DNA from: Methylomusa anaerophila
GTDB taxonomy: Bacteria; Bacillota; Negativicutes; Sporomusales; Sporomusaceae
Direction of reading: 5' to 3'
Length of the DNA: 64,000 nucleotides
Assembly: GCF_003966895.1 (NCBI RefSeq)
Contig: NZ_AP018449.1
Coordinates: 2,032,501-2,096,500, forward strand
A program made the position numbers and the translations under genes. The stretch's first letter is position 1; every line of letters begins with the position of its first letter. This document shows, piece by piece, positions 34,096 to 45,142 of this stretch. The notes under the pieces are model-generated. The model did no database searches and was not told where the DNA came from. It was given only the letters and a program-made list of their open reading frames with translations.

Positions 34096-34710
34096 ATGAA
34101 ACTTTTGCTGCATCCGGGGCCTGTTCGATTTTTTCACTGGATTATGTTCGCCGCCGTTACTTTCCTGGTAGTTTCCGGCCTTTATATGAGCAATCCCTGG
34201 GGAGGACTGCCATACGGCCTTATACGAAAGCTGCACAATATTGCCGGCATCATCCTGCTTTTGAACATCGGGGGGCAGTCCTATTATTATATTATGATGG
34301 GAAAGTTTACCGAAGTAATTTTTCTGCCGAGAGATTTACCTAATATGAGGAGTTTTCTGCGTTATACGCTGTTTATTACTGAAAATCATCCTAATTACGG
34401 CAGATATAGCCCGGGACAGAAAATCCTGTTTACGTCCTGGTGGCTGGCGATTCTGCTGGCAGGTATGGCCGCTATACCTCTAATGCTGCCGGCTGCCGGT
34501 TTTTCGTCAGGGGTATTGCGCATGTTGGGCGGACTGACGAATCTCCAGGTCATTTACTATGGCATCGCCATGTTTTTCCTGACAACAATTCCGTTTCATC
34601 TGTATTTGGTTTTTACTGAAGATCCCGCAAAACTGCAGGCTATGTTTTCCGGTTATATAAAGAAAGAGCCTAAATGCAGTGCGGAAGCAAGTGATTATAG
34701 AGTTAAATAA
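34096..34710 (+). CDS. Cytochrome b561/formate dehydrogenase gamma-like membrane protein
   Basis: 204 residues with four membrane helices. Histidines at residues 6 (LLHPG), 14 (FFHW), 46 (KLHN) and about 171 (PFHLYL) fit the two b-heme ligand pairs of the prokaryotic cytochrome b561 family. It could pass electrons to or from quinone for a dehydrogenase, but no catalytic subunit lies next to it. Its end overlaps the opposite MurE-like gene by 16 bases. Confidence 0.85.
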   Translation: MKLLLHPGPVRFFHWIMFAAVTFLVVSGLYMSNPWGGLPYGLIRKLHNIAGIILLLNIGGQSYYYIMMGKFTEVIFLPRDLPNMRSFLRYTLFITENHPNYGRYSPGQKILFTSWWLAILLAGMAAIPLMLPAAGFSSGVLRMLGGLTNLQVIYYGIAMFFLTTIPFHLYLVFTEDPAKLQAMFSGYIKKEPKCSAEASDYRVK

Positions 34711-36179
34711 CTGCCGCCGCAGAGGGCGTCAGCATCCGGAACCAATATATTGGTAAACACATTTCTGCCGGCGTCCATGCCTTGGGCGCCGATGAGCACA
34801 ACCAGGTCACCGGTCTGGGCGTAATTAAGGGCTGTTTGCAGAGCGGCGGACAAAGTGACGGAATATGTATAGTTTACTCCCAAGGCGTCAAGAGTAGATA
34901 AAAAAGCCAGTTGTTCTTCCGGCAGGACAGTGTCGGAGGAGGGTACTTGTTCAGAACTTGACGTGATAATCAGCTCCAATGGCAATTCTTTCGCAATACC
35001 GGCCAGGGTGGCGGCGTTCATTGCGTTAATGGCCGGCCCTCTTTTTCCCCGTATCGCGTTGACGACAATCAAATGGCGGTAACGGAAGGCCTGAACCGTT
35101 TCAAAAACCGCTTCAATACTGCCGGGATTAAGGGCGGTGTCGTCAATTACCGTGAGTCCCTGGATATGGAAGACATTCATTCTTCGTTTCACGCCTTTAA
35201 AATTTCCTAACGCCGCGACAACCAACGGCAGGGGAATATCCTGCAGCAAGGCCGCGGTTCCAGCCAGTAAGGCATTTTCTACGTTATGGCGCCCAGGAAC
35301 GGTAAGCCGGACAGGAATAAGGCAAGCGGGGATGACTGCACCGGCGGAAGTGGTGAGCGGACGGGATAGTTCCAGCACAAAATTACTGCTGTAGGAAGTC
35401 AGGTGCAGTATTCTTGCCGAAATATCGGCGCAGCTATCTACGGCGCAGGTGATAACCGGGCCGGGAAAGCTTACGGCCAAATCGGAGCAATAAAGGTCAC
35501 CCTGGTTTATAACCAGGGGCGCGTGATTGGGGATAAGCCGCAGGAAATCCTGTTTTGCCGCCAGATAGCTCGAAAAATCGCCGTAAAAATCTAAATGATC
35601 AGGACAAATGTTCGACATGATTCCACCGGAGAATTGTACATGTTCCACCCTTTTCATTGCTACTCCCTGAGCGGATACTTCCATTGCGGCATGGGTTACG
35701 CCGTTTTGCCGCATTTCGGCCAGGTATTTGTGAATGCTTGCGGCATCAGGAGTAGTAAGGATACTGGGAAAAGATTTCTTACCGGTTTTCACCTGCACGG
35801 TACCAATAAGCCCGGCTTTATAGCCAGCCTGGGAAAATATATGCTCCAGCATATGGGTAATGGTAGTTTTACCATTTGATCCCGATACTCCCACCAGTGA
35901 TAAGAACCGTGAAGGGTCACCGTAAAACGACGCCGCCAGTTGGGAGAATGCCCAACGGGCATCCGGCACATTGACTACCGGTGGTTTAAGAAAGGACAAA
36001 TTACCCGGCTTGTCCGTGACAATGGCTATTGCGCCTCTGGCGACGGCGTCTTTAATATAAAGATTGCCGTCGGTTGACCGGCCTTCAATCGCAACGAAAA
36101 CGTAACCCGGTTTTACTTCCGCCGAGTGGCAGGTTATTCCTTCTACCGTGCCTATTAGGTCGGATAGAGCGTTTTTCAT
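34695..36179 (-). CDS. MurE-like Mur ligase lacking the DNPR motif
   Basis: 494 residues with all three Mur ligase domains. The P-loop GVSGSNGKTT is intact, followed by TTPDAASIHKYLAEMRQNGVTHAAMEVSAQG and NICPDHLDFYG, strongly MurE-like. In the C-terminal domain the expected DNPR motif that binds diaminopimelate is not present; the corresponding stretch reads LIITSSSEQVPSSD. The D-Y-A-H-T-P-D segment is also altered, to DDTALNPGSIEAV. It is therefore a paralogue with a different amino-acid or peptide substrate. It lies away from a division gene cluster and is divergent from a vanW gene. Confidence 0.85.
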   Translation of the reverse strand: MKNALSDLIGTVEGITCHSAEVKPGYVFVAIEGRSTDGNLYIKDAVARGAIAIVTDKPGNLSFLKPPVVNVPDARWAFSQLAASFYGDPSRFLSLVGVSGSNGKTTITHMLEHIFSQAGYKAGLIGTVQVKTGKKSFPSILTTPDAASIHKYLAEMRQNGVTHAAMEVSAQGVAMKRVEHVQFSGGIMSNICPDHLDFYGDFSSYLAAKQDFLRLIPNHAPLVINQGDLYCSDLAVSFPGPVITCAVDSCADISARILHLTSYSSNFVLELSRPLTTSAGAVIPACLIPVRLTVPGRHNVENALLAGTAALLQDIPLPLVVAALGNFKGVKRRMNVFHIQGLTVIDDTALNPGSIEAVFETVQAFRYRHLIVVNAIRGKRGPAINAMNAATLAGIAKELPLELIITSSSEQVPSSDTVLPEEQLAFLSTLDALGVNYTYSVTLSAALQTALNYAQTGDLVVLIGAQGMDAGRNVFTNILVPDADALCGGSYLTL

Positions 36180-36245
36180 CTTCTCTCCTCCTAATCACAA
36201 AATCGATACTTCATGTTATGAGGCTATATAAGGAAGTGACAGTTT

Positions 36246-37109
36246 ATGACGGCGGGGAAAAAAAATTTTTTTGTGCCGGTAACTTTAATGCTGCTGATTC
36301 TGTTGCCATTGATTATTGTCATTGCCGGCTGCGGTTTCAGTAAACCGGCGCCCAAGCCGGAATCACAGCGGGCAGCAGCCGGGGTAACGGTAGCAGGAGT
36401 AGCGGTAGGGGGAATGTCGGCGGCGGAACTGAAAGCTGTTTTGCATGATTTAGCAGGCAAGACCGGGATGCCGCCGGTGAATGCCGGCTTTAGCCAGAGA
36501 ACCGGTAAAATTACGCCGGAACGGCGGGGGCACACCCTTGACGTTCCCGAAACACTGCGCCGCATTCTTATGGCTCCGTCCGGCGCCGGGGTGCCGCCGG
36601 TTTATAAGGAACTGGCTCCTGCCATTACCGCCGATCAGTTAAAGAGAGCCAAGCTGCTGTCCTCCTATGCTACGCCTATTTTGGATAAAAGCCCCGGCCG
36701 GGTGAATAATATCCGATTAACCGCAGGGTTAATCAACAACACAGTCATTGAGTCCGGGGGGGAGTTTTCCTTTAATCGCACTACCGGCGAACCGATGGTG
36801 GAGCGTGGTTTTCAACCAGCCGCGGTGTTCGGCGATAACGGCCAAAAGGAAGAGGAAGTAGGGGGCGGAATGTGTCAGGTCTCCTCCACCTTATTTAATG
36901 CTGTGCTGGCGGCCGGCTTATATGTTGCCGAGCGTCATCCCCACTCCCAGCCGGTTAACTATGTGCCGCCCGGCCAAGATGCCACAACCTATACCGACAA
37001 GGACTTCCGCTTCATTAACTCTACCAGGCGCAGAGTGGCCATACGGTCAATGCTAAGCGCCGGGGAAGATAAACTTATGGTAGATTTATTTCAACTGCCT
37101 GATGTATAA
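36246..37109 (+). CDS. VanW-family lipoprotein
   Basis: 287 residues. The signal peptide ends in a lipobox (VIAGC, Cys28). The VanW domain fills the C-terminal half: NNIRLTAGLINNTVIESGGEFSFN, GGGMCQVSSTLFNAVLAAGL, ERHPHS. Bacterial VanW proteins are cell-surface proteins of unknown biochemical role, originally seen in vancomycin resistance clusters. It is followed after 42 bases by a SpoIID-type gene and is divergent from the MurE paralogue, so a shared role in wall modification is plausible. Confidence 0.88.
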   Translation: MTAGKKNFFVPVTLMLLILLPLIIVIAGCGFSKPAPKPESQRAAAGVTVAGVAVGGMSAAELKAVLHDLAGKTGMPPVNAGFSQRTGKITPERRGHTLDVPETLRRILMAPSGAGVPPVYKELAPAITADQLKRAKLLSSYATPILDKSPGRVNNIRLTAGLINNTVIESGGEFSFNRTTGEPMVERGFQPAAVFGDNGQKEEEVGGGMCQVSSTLFNAVLAAGLYVAERHPHSQPVNYVPPGQDATTYTDKDFRFINSTRRRVAIRSMLSAGEDKLMVDLFQLPDV

Positions 37110-37151
37110 AACAGCAGTTTATTACCAATATTAACAACGAGGTGGGAGCGC

Positions 37152-38150
37152 ATGAGAAACAAAGCAATCAATACCGCATTAGTCGTCGCTGTAGTTGTAA
37201 TATTCATCACGGGAGCGTACATGTTGCTCAGGCCTCCTGCCCAAAAACCTGCTCCGACGCCTCCTGTTCCGGCGCCGGCCCCTGAACCTATTCCGGGCGT
37301 ACCTCAGTTTGATGCCGGCAAATATCCGGCCGAACCACAGGTCAGGGTTTATCTGGCCGACAAAGGCTATGTAACCACTATGGCGCTGGAAAAATACATT
37401 GAGGGAGTTATCGCCCAGGAGATGAAGCCGGATTGGCCGCCGGAAGCGCTCGCGGCGCAGGCAATCGTATCCAGAACTCTTACCGTTAACGCGATAGAGG
37501 CAGGCACCATCAAACAGCTGCATAACGCGGATGTCAGCACTTCCAAAGAAGAATTGCAGGCCTATGCGCCGGAAAAAGTCAATGATAGCGTCAGGCAAGC
37601 CGTTAAGCGGACCCGAGGAATGATTTTACTTTATGCCGGCGGATTGGTTAACGCCATTTACAGCTCCTGCAACGGCCAAATCTCCGCAACCCGGGAAGAA
37701 AGTTTTCCTGTAGAAATACCCTATCCAACGCCGTATTTTCAACCTGTCGCCGACGACTGCTATGAATATGCGCCTGACGATATTAAAACCTGGACGATAG
37801 AAATCCCCGGTTCCGAGGTTGCGGCCGCCATCGGCTATCAGGGCAGCCCGGGAGATATTCAGATACTGAAAAAGGGGCCATCCGGCCGGATACTCTATAT
37901 TGGCGCCGGCGATAAAAAAATGTATGGTGCTGAATTTCGGCGGGCAATAGGATATGACCGCTTGAAATCCACCCTGATTACTGAAATGACGTACGACGGC
38001 AGCACATTTACTTTTAAAGGCCAGGGCTGGGGCAACGGTGTCGGCCTTTGTCAATGGGGCGCTTACACTTATGCTAAACATGGCGTAAAAGCTGAAGATA
38101 TCATTAAGCATTATTATCCAGGTGTTGAAATCAAGAAAATCTGGCAATAA
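37152..38150 (+). CDS. SpoIID/LytB-domain protein
   Basis: 332 residues. One N-terminal membrane helix and a Pro-rich linker (PAPTPPVPAPAPEP) precede the SpoIID domain, with LEKYIEGVIAQEM, EALAAQAIVSRTL, AIYSSCNG and GQGWGNGVGLCQWGA as landmarks. In sporulation SpoIID is a lytic transglycosylase that trims denuded glycan during engulfment; the family also includes vegetative wall enzymes. The catalytic Glu is likely the one in AQEM. The paired VanW gene upstream suggests an envelope role. Confidence 0.88.
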   Translation: MRNKAINTALVVAVVVIFITGAYMLLRPPAQKPAPTPPVPAPAPEPIPGVPQFDAGKYPAEPQVRVYLADKGYVTTMALEKYIEGVIAQEMKPDWPPEALAAQAIVSRTLTVNAIEAGTIKQLHNADVSTSKEELQAYAPEKVNDSVRQAVKRTRGMILLYAGGLVNAIYSSCNGQISATREESFPVEIPYPTPYFQPVADDCYEYAPDDIKTWTIEIPGSEVAAAIGYQGSPGDIQILKKGPSGRILYIGAGDKKMYGAEFRRAIGYDRLKSTLITEMTYDGSTFTFKGQGWGNGVGLCQWGAYTYAKHGVKAEDIIKHYYPGVEIKKIWQ

Positions 38151-38246
38151 AATACATACCTGCAGGACGGCAGGAAGGTGAATTTATATCTTTGGTCTGC
38201 ATACAATAATAATGCGAGGTAGTATGGCGGCTACCTCCCGGGGAAT

Positions 38247-38293
38247 GCGCCGCTTGTCTGGTACGCACGGGCAAGCGGCGCGGTCCATTTTTA
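38247..38293 (+). terminator. Terminator after the SpoIID-like gene
   Basis: A 10-bp stem GCGCCGCTTG/CAAGCGGCGC with a 15-base loop; T-rich sequence follows. Confidence 0.65.
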
Positions 38294-38323
38294 TCCTTTA
38301 TATATCTTTTATATTTAGTTATC

Positions 38324-38575
38324 AAATGCCACGAACTGCTTAGAAATCGTCAGATACCGTTGCATATGAAAAAAACTTATTGCAACGAGTTTGCTAATTA
38401 CGGTTCAATTATCATAGTCAGACCGCCGAGGCGCGACGACGATTCTGATTTCGTTAGCTTAGCATGATAGTTTGTGCGGGGACCTCACGGAAGCGTACTG
38501 GCTGTACGCTGTAGTGAGGACCACAGGAGCAACGACGCAGATGGCGGCTTCTAAGCAGTTCCCTGCTTTTTAGTG
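38324..38575. repeat. GAACTGCTTAGAA-ended element, copy 1 (~250 bp)
   Basis: The ends are inverted copies of GAACTGCTTAGAA. The interior shares several blocks with the element at 57110-57318 (CGATTCTGATTTCGTTAG, GTGAGGACC-CAGGAG, CGACGCAG-TGGCGG), but in a different order. No coding frame. Confidence 0.75.
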
Positions 38576-38670
38576 AAAAATCTCTATTTTATTTGGCAAG
38601 GAGCCTGGCATACGCTATAATAATATAGTCAATATCGTCCATATAGTTAATGTGCAAAAAAGGTGATAAT

Positions 38671-39150
38671 GTGAATTTGGGAGACACTGACAGCGGCCGG
38701 AGCAAAGCCGTTGCTGTTGCATTAACGATAGTAGGTACGCAACGGGATGTTTTGGGGGAAGAAAACCGGATTGAGCTTTTTACCCTCGGACATTACTATT
38801 ACACAAAGGGTATCCATTATATTACCTATCAGGAAACAGAAATTAGCGGGATGGAAGGCGCAACAACCCTGCTACAGGTTGATCCGGATCAGGTTATTTT
38901 GGTTCGTTCAGGAAGCATTGAACAGAGACAGGTTTTCAGTCCGGGTCAGTGGACTTATTCTGATTATTTGACGGCGCAGGGTATATTCAAAATGAATGTA
39001 CTTACTACCGGACTTGACATTGGGGTAACGGGGGATGGCGCCGGCTTGCCTCAAATCCGTATTGATTATGAACTTGAAATCGGCGGGCAGTGGCAAAGTA
39101 AAAATACACTGTCAGTTACTATACAGGGGGACAAGAGCAATGGACATTAA
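38671..39150 (+). CDS. DUF1934 beta-barrel protein
   Basis: 159 residues from the GTG six bases behind AAAGGTGAT. The sequence is mostly strands, with KGIHYITYQETEISGMEGATTLLQVDPDQVILVRSG-type DUF1934 features. Members are small lipocalin-like proteins (YwiB-type) often directly upstream of argS, as here, where the genes overlap by 11 bases. Function unknown. Confidence 0.88.
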   Translation: MNLGDTDSGRSKAVAVALTIVGTQRDVLGEENRIELFTLGHYYYTKGIHYITYQETEISGMEGATTLLQVDPDQVILVRSGSIEQRQVFSPGQWTYSDYLTAQGIFKMNVLTTGLDIGVTGDGAGLPQIRIDYELEIGGQWQSKNTLSVTIQGDKSNGH

Positions 39151-40810
39151 ACAACTGTTGGCGGATGCTATTGAAACAGCTGTTAGCTCGGCGATGGATG
39201 AAGGTATTTTCGTGGCCGGACAGTTGCCGGCTCTATGCCTTGAAGTTCCGCCACAGAAGGAATTTGGCGATTACGCCACCAACTTTGCCATGCAGGCGGC
39301 CAAGGCGGCCAAGACCAATCCAAGGGTTATTGCTCAAGCTATTGTCGATCGGATTCATGAACCCTGGCTGGAGAGAACTGTCATCGCCGGCCCCGGGTTC
39401 ATCAACTTTTATCTCAAACCCGGCTGGCTATACGATCAACTGGCACAGATACTGGCTGCCGGTGATACATATGGAATTTGTTCCAGGGCAGATGGAAAAA
39501 AGGATAAAATTCAAGTGGAATTTGTCAGCGCCAATCCTACCGGCCCGCTTCATGTCGGACATGGCCGCGGCGCGGCAGTCGGCAGTGCGCTGGTTAATCT
39601 GCTAAAAGCCGCCGGTCACGAGGTGGAAGCGGAATTTTACATCAACGACGCCGGCAATCAGATCGATAATCTGGCAGCATCCGTTAACGCCAGATACCTT
39701 GAGCTATTAGGCCGGAAAGTTGAATTTCCGGCCGACGGATATCATGGCCGGGATATTATTGATACCGCCCGGCGTATTATAGAACATCACGGGGACAAGT
39801 ACCTTCAAATCAATGAAACCGAGCGGCTGGCAACTTTTAAGGAATTGGCTCTGGCGGAGAAACTTGCGGCGCTGAAAGAGGATCTGGAAGCTTTTGGGGT
39901 ACTATTTGACGTTTGGTTCAGCGAACGCAGCCTTCATCGTAGCGGCGCACTGGCGCAAACGGTTGAGGCACTCCGAAAGTCCGGCCATATTTACGAGAAA
40001 GACGGAGCTTTATGGCTTAGATCCACTGCCTACGGTGACGACAAAGACCGGGTGGTTATTCGGGAAAATGGCGTACCTACCTATTTAGCCCCGGATATCG
40101 CTTATCACCGGAATAAGTTTGACCGGGGCTTTGACCGGGTTATCAATATCCTAGGGGCCGACCATCACGGCTATATTTGCCGGTTAAAAGCGGCGGTCGC
40201 CGCCGTGGGTTATGACCCTGATCACCTGGAAGTAATGATATTGCAAATGGTTAGTCTGTTTCAGAACGGTGAACTGGTAAAAATGTCCAAACGTACCGGA
40301 CAGGGTGTCACTTTAAGTGAACTAATTGAAGAAGTAGGCCGGGATGCCGCCCGTTTCTTTTTCATTATGCGTTCCACCGACAGTCAATTGGATTTTGATC
40401 TGGATCTTGCCAAATCCCGCTCTAATGAAAATCCCGTCTATTACATCCAGTATGCTCATGCCCGGATTACCAGCATTTTCCGGCAAGCGGCAGAAGCCGG
40501 AATAGCTTTGAACGATTGGCGGACAGCCCGGCTTGATCTTTTGACTGAGCCGGCCGAAACGGATTTAATCAAAAAGATGGGACAATTGCCGGCGGAAATC
40601 ATTTCTGCGGCCAAAGAAAGAGCTCCCCACCGTATAGCCCGTTATGCCCACGATTTGGCGGGACTATTTCATACTTTTTACAATCAATGCCGGATTATCG
40701 GGGTGGATACCGAACTTCAAGCCGCGCGCCTGGCTCTCGTCGCCGCAGTTCGTATCGTCATCCGTCAGACTTTGGGTATCTTAGGAATTCAGGCGCCGGA
40801 TAAAATGTAG
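39140..40810 (+). CDS. argS: Arginyl-tRNA synthetase
   Basis: 556 residues, class I. The HIGH motif is PTGPLHVGHGRGAAVGS (about residues 122-138) and the KMSKS-like motif is KMSKRTG (about 376). An N-terminal Arg-specific domain and a C-terminal anticodon-binding domain (IARYAHDLAGLFHTFYNQCRI) flank the catalytic fold. The start at 39140 has GGGGG upstream and overlaps the DUF1934 gene, implying coupling. Confidence 0.96.
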   Translation: MDIKQLLADAIETAVSSAMDEGIFVAGQLPALCLEVPPQKEFGDYATNFAMQAAKAAKTNPRVIAQAIVDRIHEPWLERTVIAGPGFINFYLKPGWLYDQLAQILAAGDTYGICSRADGKKDKIQVEFVSANPTGPLHVGHGRGAAVGSALVNLLKAAGHEVEAEFYINDAGNQIDNLAASVNARYLELLGRKVEFPADGYHGRDIIDTARRIIEHHGDKYLQINETERLATFKELALAEKLAALKEDLEAFGVLFDVWFSERSLHRSGALAQTVEALRKSGHIYEKDGALWLRSTAYGDDKDRVVIRENGVPTYLAPDIAYHRNKFDRGFDRVINILGADHHGYICRLKAAVAAVGYDPDHLEVMILQMVSLFQNGELVKMSKRTGQGVTLSELIEEVGRDAARFFFIMRSTDSQLDFDLDLAKSRSNENPVYYIQYAHARITSIFRQAAEAGIALNDWRTARLDLLTEPAETDLIKKMGQLPAEIISAAKERAPHRIARYAHDLAGLFHTFYNQCRIIGVDTELQAARLALVAAVRIVIRQTLGILGIQAPDKM

Positions 40811-41038
40811 CCGGCTGTAAAAATCTTTTGTTTTGGTATGTTGCCGCTGCCGGGTATATAAAAGAGGAATTTGCCTTTGCGCATAGAATAGTAATACGGA
40901 TTTTCTCATCGAATTCGAATTAAAAAGACACGAAGCTTCTTTAAATAACTGAATTATATAGGGCCAGCCTAAGCCCCCGCCGGTAAATTAATGCTCGGCG
41001 CGAGCTAAGGTTACTTTTTTGCGCGGAGGTTAGAAGTA

Positions 41039-41491
41039 ATGGCAAATAATTCTTATCATGACAAAAACAAAGACAAGGACCAGAATGATGAAGTTAATTT
41101 AGCTTATCAGCTTTTAAAAGAAGCAGGACATTCCATGTATTTCCGTGATCTGATCACCAAGGTACTCAGTATTAAAGGCGGCTTGGTACGGTCACAGGCG
41201 CAGGCTATGGCTGAAGTTCATACGCAAATCAACATGGACAGCCGGTTTGTTCATGCCGGTAAAGGCATGTGGGGGCTGGCTGAATGGTCGCCGCAGCGGG
41301 CGGCTTCCCGGGAGCCGGAAGAGGCCGGTGCAGCCATCCCGGATAATGCCAGTGCTCTCAGGCGGGAAAAACTATTGGCGGCCATCCAGCAGGAATATGA
41401 AATGCCGGCGGAGGCAGCGGCATCCTATGAGACTGAGGCTTCAGAACTAAATGAAGAAGAGGACCTGGAAGACGAGGAGGAAAACGATTAG
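41039..41491 (+). CDS. rpoE: RNA polymerase delta subunit
   Basis: 150 residues. The HARE-HTH domain is at residues 17-82 (YQLLKEAGHSMYFRDLITKVLSI... GKGMWGLAEW), followed by a Glu/Ala-rich acidic tail ending LEDEEEND. Delta increases RNA polymerase recycling and promoter selectivity in Firmicutes. pyrG directly follows, the same order as in Bacillus. Confidence 0.92.
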   Translation: MANNSYHDKNKDKDQNDEVNLAYQLLKEAGHSMYFRDLITKVLSIKGGLVRSQAQAMAEVHTQINMDSRFVHAGKGMWGLAEWSPQRAASREPEEAGAAIPDNASALRREKLLAAIQQEYEMPAEAAASYETEASELNEEEDLEDEEEND

Positions 41492-41502
41492 ACTCCAATG
41501 CC

Positions 41503-41530
41503 TTGACATCTTATAACATAAAAGTATAAA
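41503..41530 (+). promoter_or_regulatory. Promoter of pyrG
   Basis: TTGACA (41503-41508), 16 bases, TATAAA (41525-41530). It sits between rpoE and pyrG. The initial transcribed bases do not show the GGGC start used for reiterative pyrG control in Bacillus. Confidence 0.65.
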
Positions 41531-41552
41531 ATAGTTGGCATAATTGGGTTAG

Positions 41553-43199
<1,647 letters not shown>

Positions 43200-43201
43200 A
43201 A

Positions 43202-43235
43202 AAAGAGCTGTTGGTTTCCCAACAGTTTCTTTTTT
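43202..43235 (+). terminator. Terminator after pyrG
   Basis: CTGTTGG/CCAACAG stem with flanking A and T tracts. Confidence 0.75.
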
Positions 43236-43257
43236 AATAATTTTTAATGATTTTTAA

Positions 43258-43296
43258 TAATCAACAATCAATCAACAATCAACAATCAACAATCAA
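43258..43296. repeat. AATCAAC tandem repeat
   Basis: About five imperfect units of (A)ATCAAC(A) lie between the pyrG terminator and sppA, after an AT-rich (TTTTTAATAA) triplicate. Confidence 0.8.
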
Positions 43297-43334
43297 TGAG
43301 ACTGCTTAGCGCACTCTCAACTAGGAGGAAAAAC

Positions 43335-44267
43335 ATGTATAAAAAGTCGGTGGTGTTGTTCCTCGCATTCATCGTAGTTATCTCCATGGTGATTGCCATT
43401 TTCACCGGTCCCGGCTTAACAAAGAAAAATTTTGCCGGCAAGGATAAAATTGCTGTTATCTACGTTGACGGCGTGATCATTGGCGGCCGGGGACAGGGGG
43501 GACTGTTCGGCGAAACCGGCGGAACAGACGCAATAATTAAACAGATTCACGCCGCCAGGGATGATCAGTCGGTAAAGGCAGTCATTCTCCGGATCAACAG
43601 TCCGGGTGGCAGTGCGCCCGCTTCTCAGGAAGTAGGCGACGAAGTAAAGAAGCTGAAGGCAACCGGTAAGCCGGTTGTGACTTCCATGGGGGATATGGCG
43701 GCTTCCGGCGGATACTGGATCGCAGCCTGCAGTGACAGGATTTACGCTAACGCGGCCACTCTGACCGGCAGTATTGGCGTGTATATGCCCTATACCAACT
43801 GGGAAGAGCTTTATAAAAAAATTGGCATTAAACAGGAAAAAATAAAAAGTGGTCCGCATAAAGATATTTTATCGCCGGAACGTTCCATGACCCCCGAAGA
43901 ACGGGACTTAATTCAGGCCATGGTTGATGATATGTATAACCAGTTTGTCGAAGTTGTGGCCCAGGGGCGGCGCATGGACCCGGAAAAGGTGCGGCAATTG
44001 GCGGACGGCCGGTTATATACCGGTCGCCAGGCCAAGGAAGCGGGATTGGTTGATGAACTTGGCAATATGTATGATGCCATTGAAGGGACGGCCCAATTAG
44101 CCGGCATCCCTGGAAAACCCGAAATCGTAGAGTATGGTAAAACCAGCCTTCTGGCAGTACTCCTTGGCGCCGAAGAACGGTTGGATTTGGGCAAGGTGCT
44201 GTTAAAACAGCTTGGCGAACCACCGCTCTTGGTTGCGCCAATGGCTATGCCCCAGTCCTGGCAGTAG
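43335..44267 (+). CDS. sppA: Signal peptide peptidase SppA
   Basis: 310 residues, the short Bacillus-type form. An N-terminal helix anchors the protein. The catalytic Ser lies in GDMAASGGYWIA and the Lys general base is in the KSGPHKDI segment, giving a Ser/Lys protease. It degrades cleaved signal peptides in the membrane. The start is the ATG six bases after GGAGG. The Yip1-like gene follows after 10 bases. Confidence 0.92.
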   Translation: MYKKSVVLFLAFIVVISMVIAIFTGPGLTKKNFAGKDKIAVIYVDGVIIGGRGQGGLFGETGGTDAIIKQIHAARDDQSVKAVILRINSPGGSAPASQEVGDEVKKLKATGKPVVTSMGDMAASGGYWIAACSDRIYANAATLTGSIGVYMPYTNWEELYKKIGIKQEKIKSGPHKDILSPERSMTPEERDLIQAMVDDMYNQFVEVVAQGRRMDPEKVRQLADGRLYTGRQAKEAGLVDELGNMYDAIEGTAQLAGIPGKPEIVEYGKTSLLAVLLGAEERLDLGKVLLKQLGEPPLLVAPMAMPQSWQ

Positions 44268-44277
44268 GGAGGATGGC

Positions 44278-44868
44278 ATGAAAAGTTACGGAAGTTTTCT
44301 GGAAACTGTATATGATGTACTGTTTGAACCCCGCCAGGCCATGCAGGCTATTGCCGAACAGCGTTTGACCGGGCAGGCATTGGCAATGTTTGCTATTAGC
44401 ATGCTGGTTCCGGTTTGGACGGTATATACCGGCGTAACAGGTATGGCGGACTCACCGGCTACCGTGGCCATGTTCGGTGTCCATTTGTTTGCCAGTCTTG
44501 TGTTCTGGGTATTGAGCGCCGCTGTACTTAGCTTTATTGCTGAACTGTACGGCGGACAGGGTACCGTACTGGGCCTTTTCGCTGCCTTGGGATTTTCCCA
44601 CCTGCCCCGCATTGCCATCATACCCGCGTGGGTATTCGTGGCAATTATGCCGCCAGTGACACGACCGGTATTAATGGGGATCATCGGGCTGGCAGTGGTG
44701 ACGTGGACGCTGGCGCTGAATGTCGCCGCCCTGCGGGGAGCTTATGGGTTGTCCGGAGCCAAAGCGGTGCTGGTGTTACTCACGCCGATACTGGCGGTGG
44801 CTATCCTTATCACTGTCTGCGTCATGTTCGCCGGGGCGGCGATTGTTTACTGGCCGTTTAAAGCTTAA
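44278..44868 (+). CDS. Yip1-family membrane protein
   Basis: 196 residues with five hydrophobic helices and the Yip1 opening YDVLFEPRQAMQAIAEQ. Bacterial members have no assigned role. It starts at the ATG with GGGAGG six bases upstream and probably shares the sppA transcript. Terminator follows. Confidence 0.85.
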   Translation: MKSYGSFLETVYDVLFEPRQAMQAIAEQRLTGQALAMFAISMLVPVWTVYTGVTGMADSPATVAMFGVHLFASLVFWVLSAAVLSFIAELYGGQGTVLGLFAALGFSHLPRIAIIPAWVFVAIMPPVTRPVLMGIIGLAVVTWTLALNVAALRGAYGLSGAKAVLVLLTPILAVAILITVCVMFAGAAIVYWPFKA

Positions 44869-44904
44869 AAACCACTTTGACTCACTTTGACTCACTCGGC
44901 ATGA

Positions 44905-44956
44905 ATAAAAAGCGGAAGTTTCAGCACTTTTTGTGCAAAACTTCCGCTTTTTTATT
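44905..44956 (+). terminator. Terminator after the sppA operon
   Basis: AAAAAGCGGAAGTTT and AAACTTCCGCTTTTTT form a strong stem with a T-run. The next 185 bases before the histidine kinase are AT-rich and hold no gene. Confidence 0.85.
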
Positions 44957-45142
44957 ATAATAAGAACCACTAGATAAATTATCTATTTTTGGAAAAAAAT
45001 TAAAGGATTTAGCTAAGTTGATAAAGAATAAGAAAATATATTTATAAAATAAGAAAATAATACATAAAATCACATAAAATTTACTTTTATTACAATATCC
45101 GCAGAAATATTACAAAATTTATAAATGGAAGACAGATGATGC

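Noticed and set aside
43258..43296. CRISPR-like array
   Set aside because: The AATCAAC units are 7-8 bases and directly adjacent, with no spacers; a simple tandem repeat.
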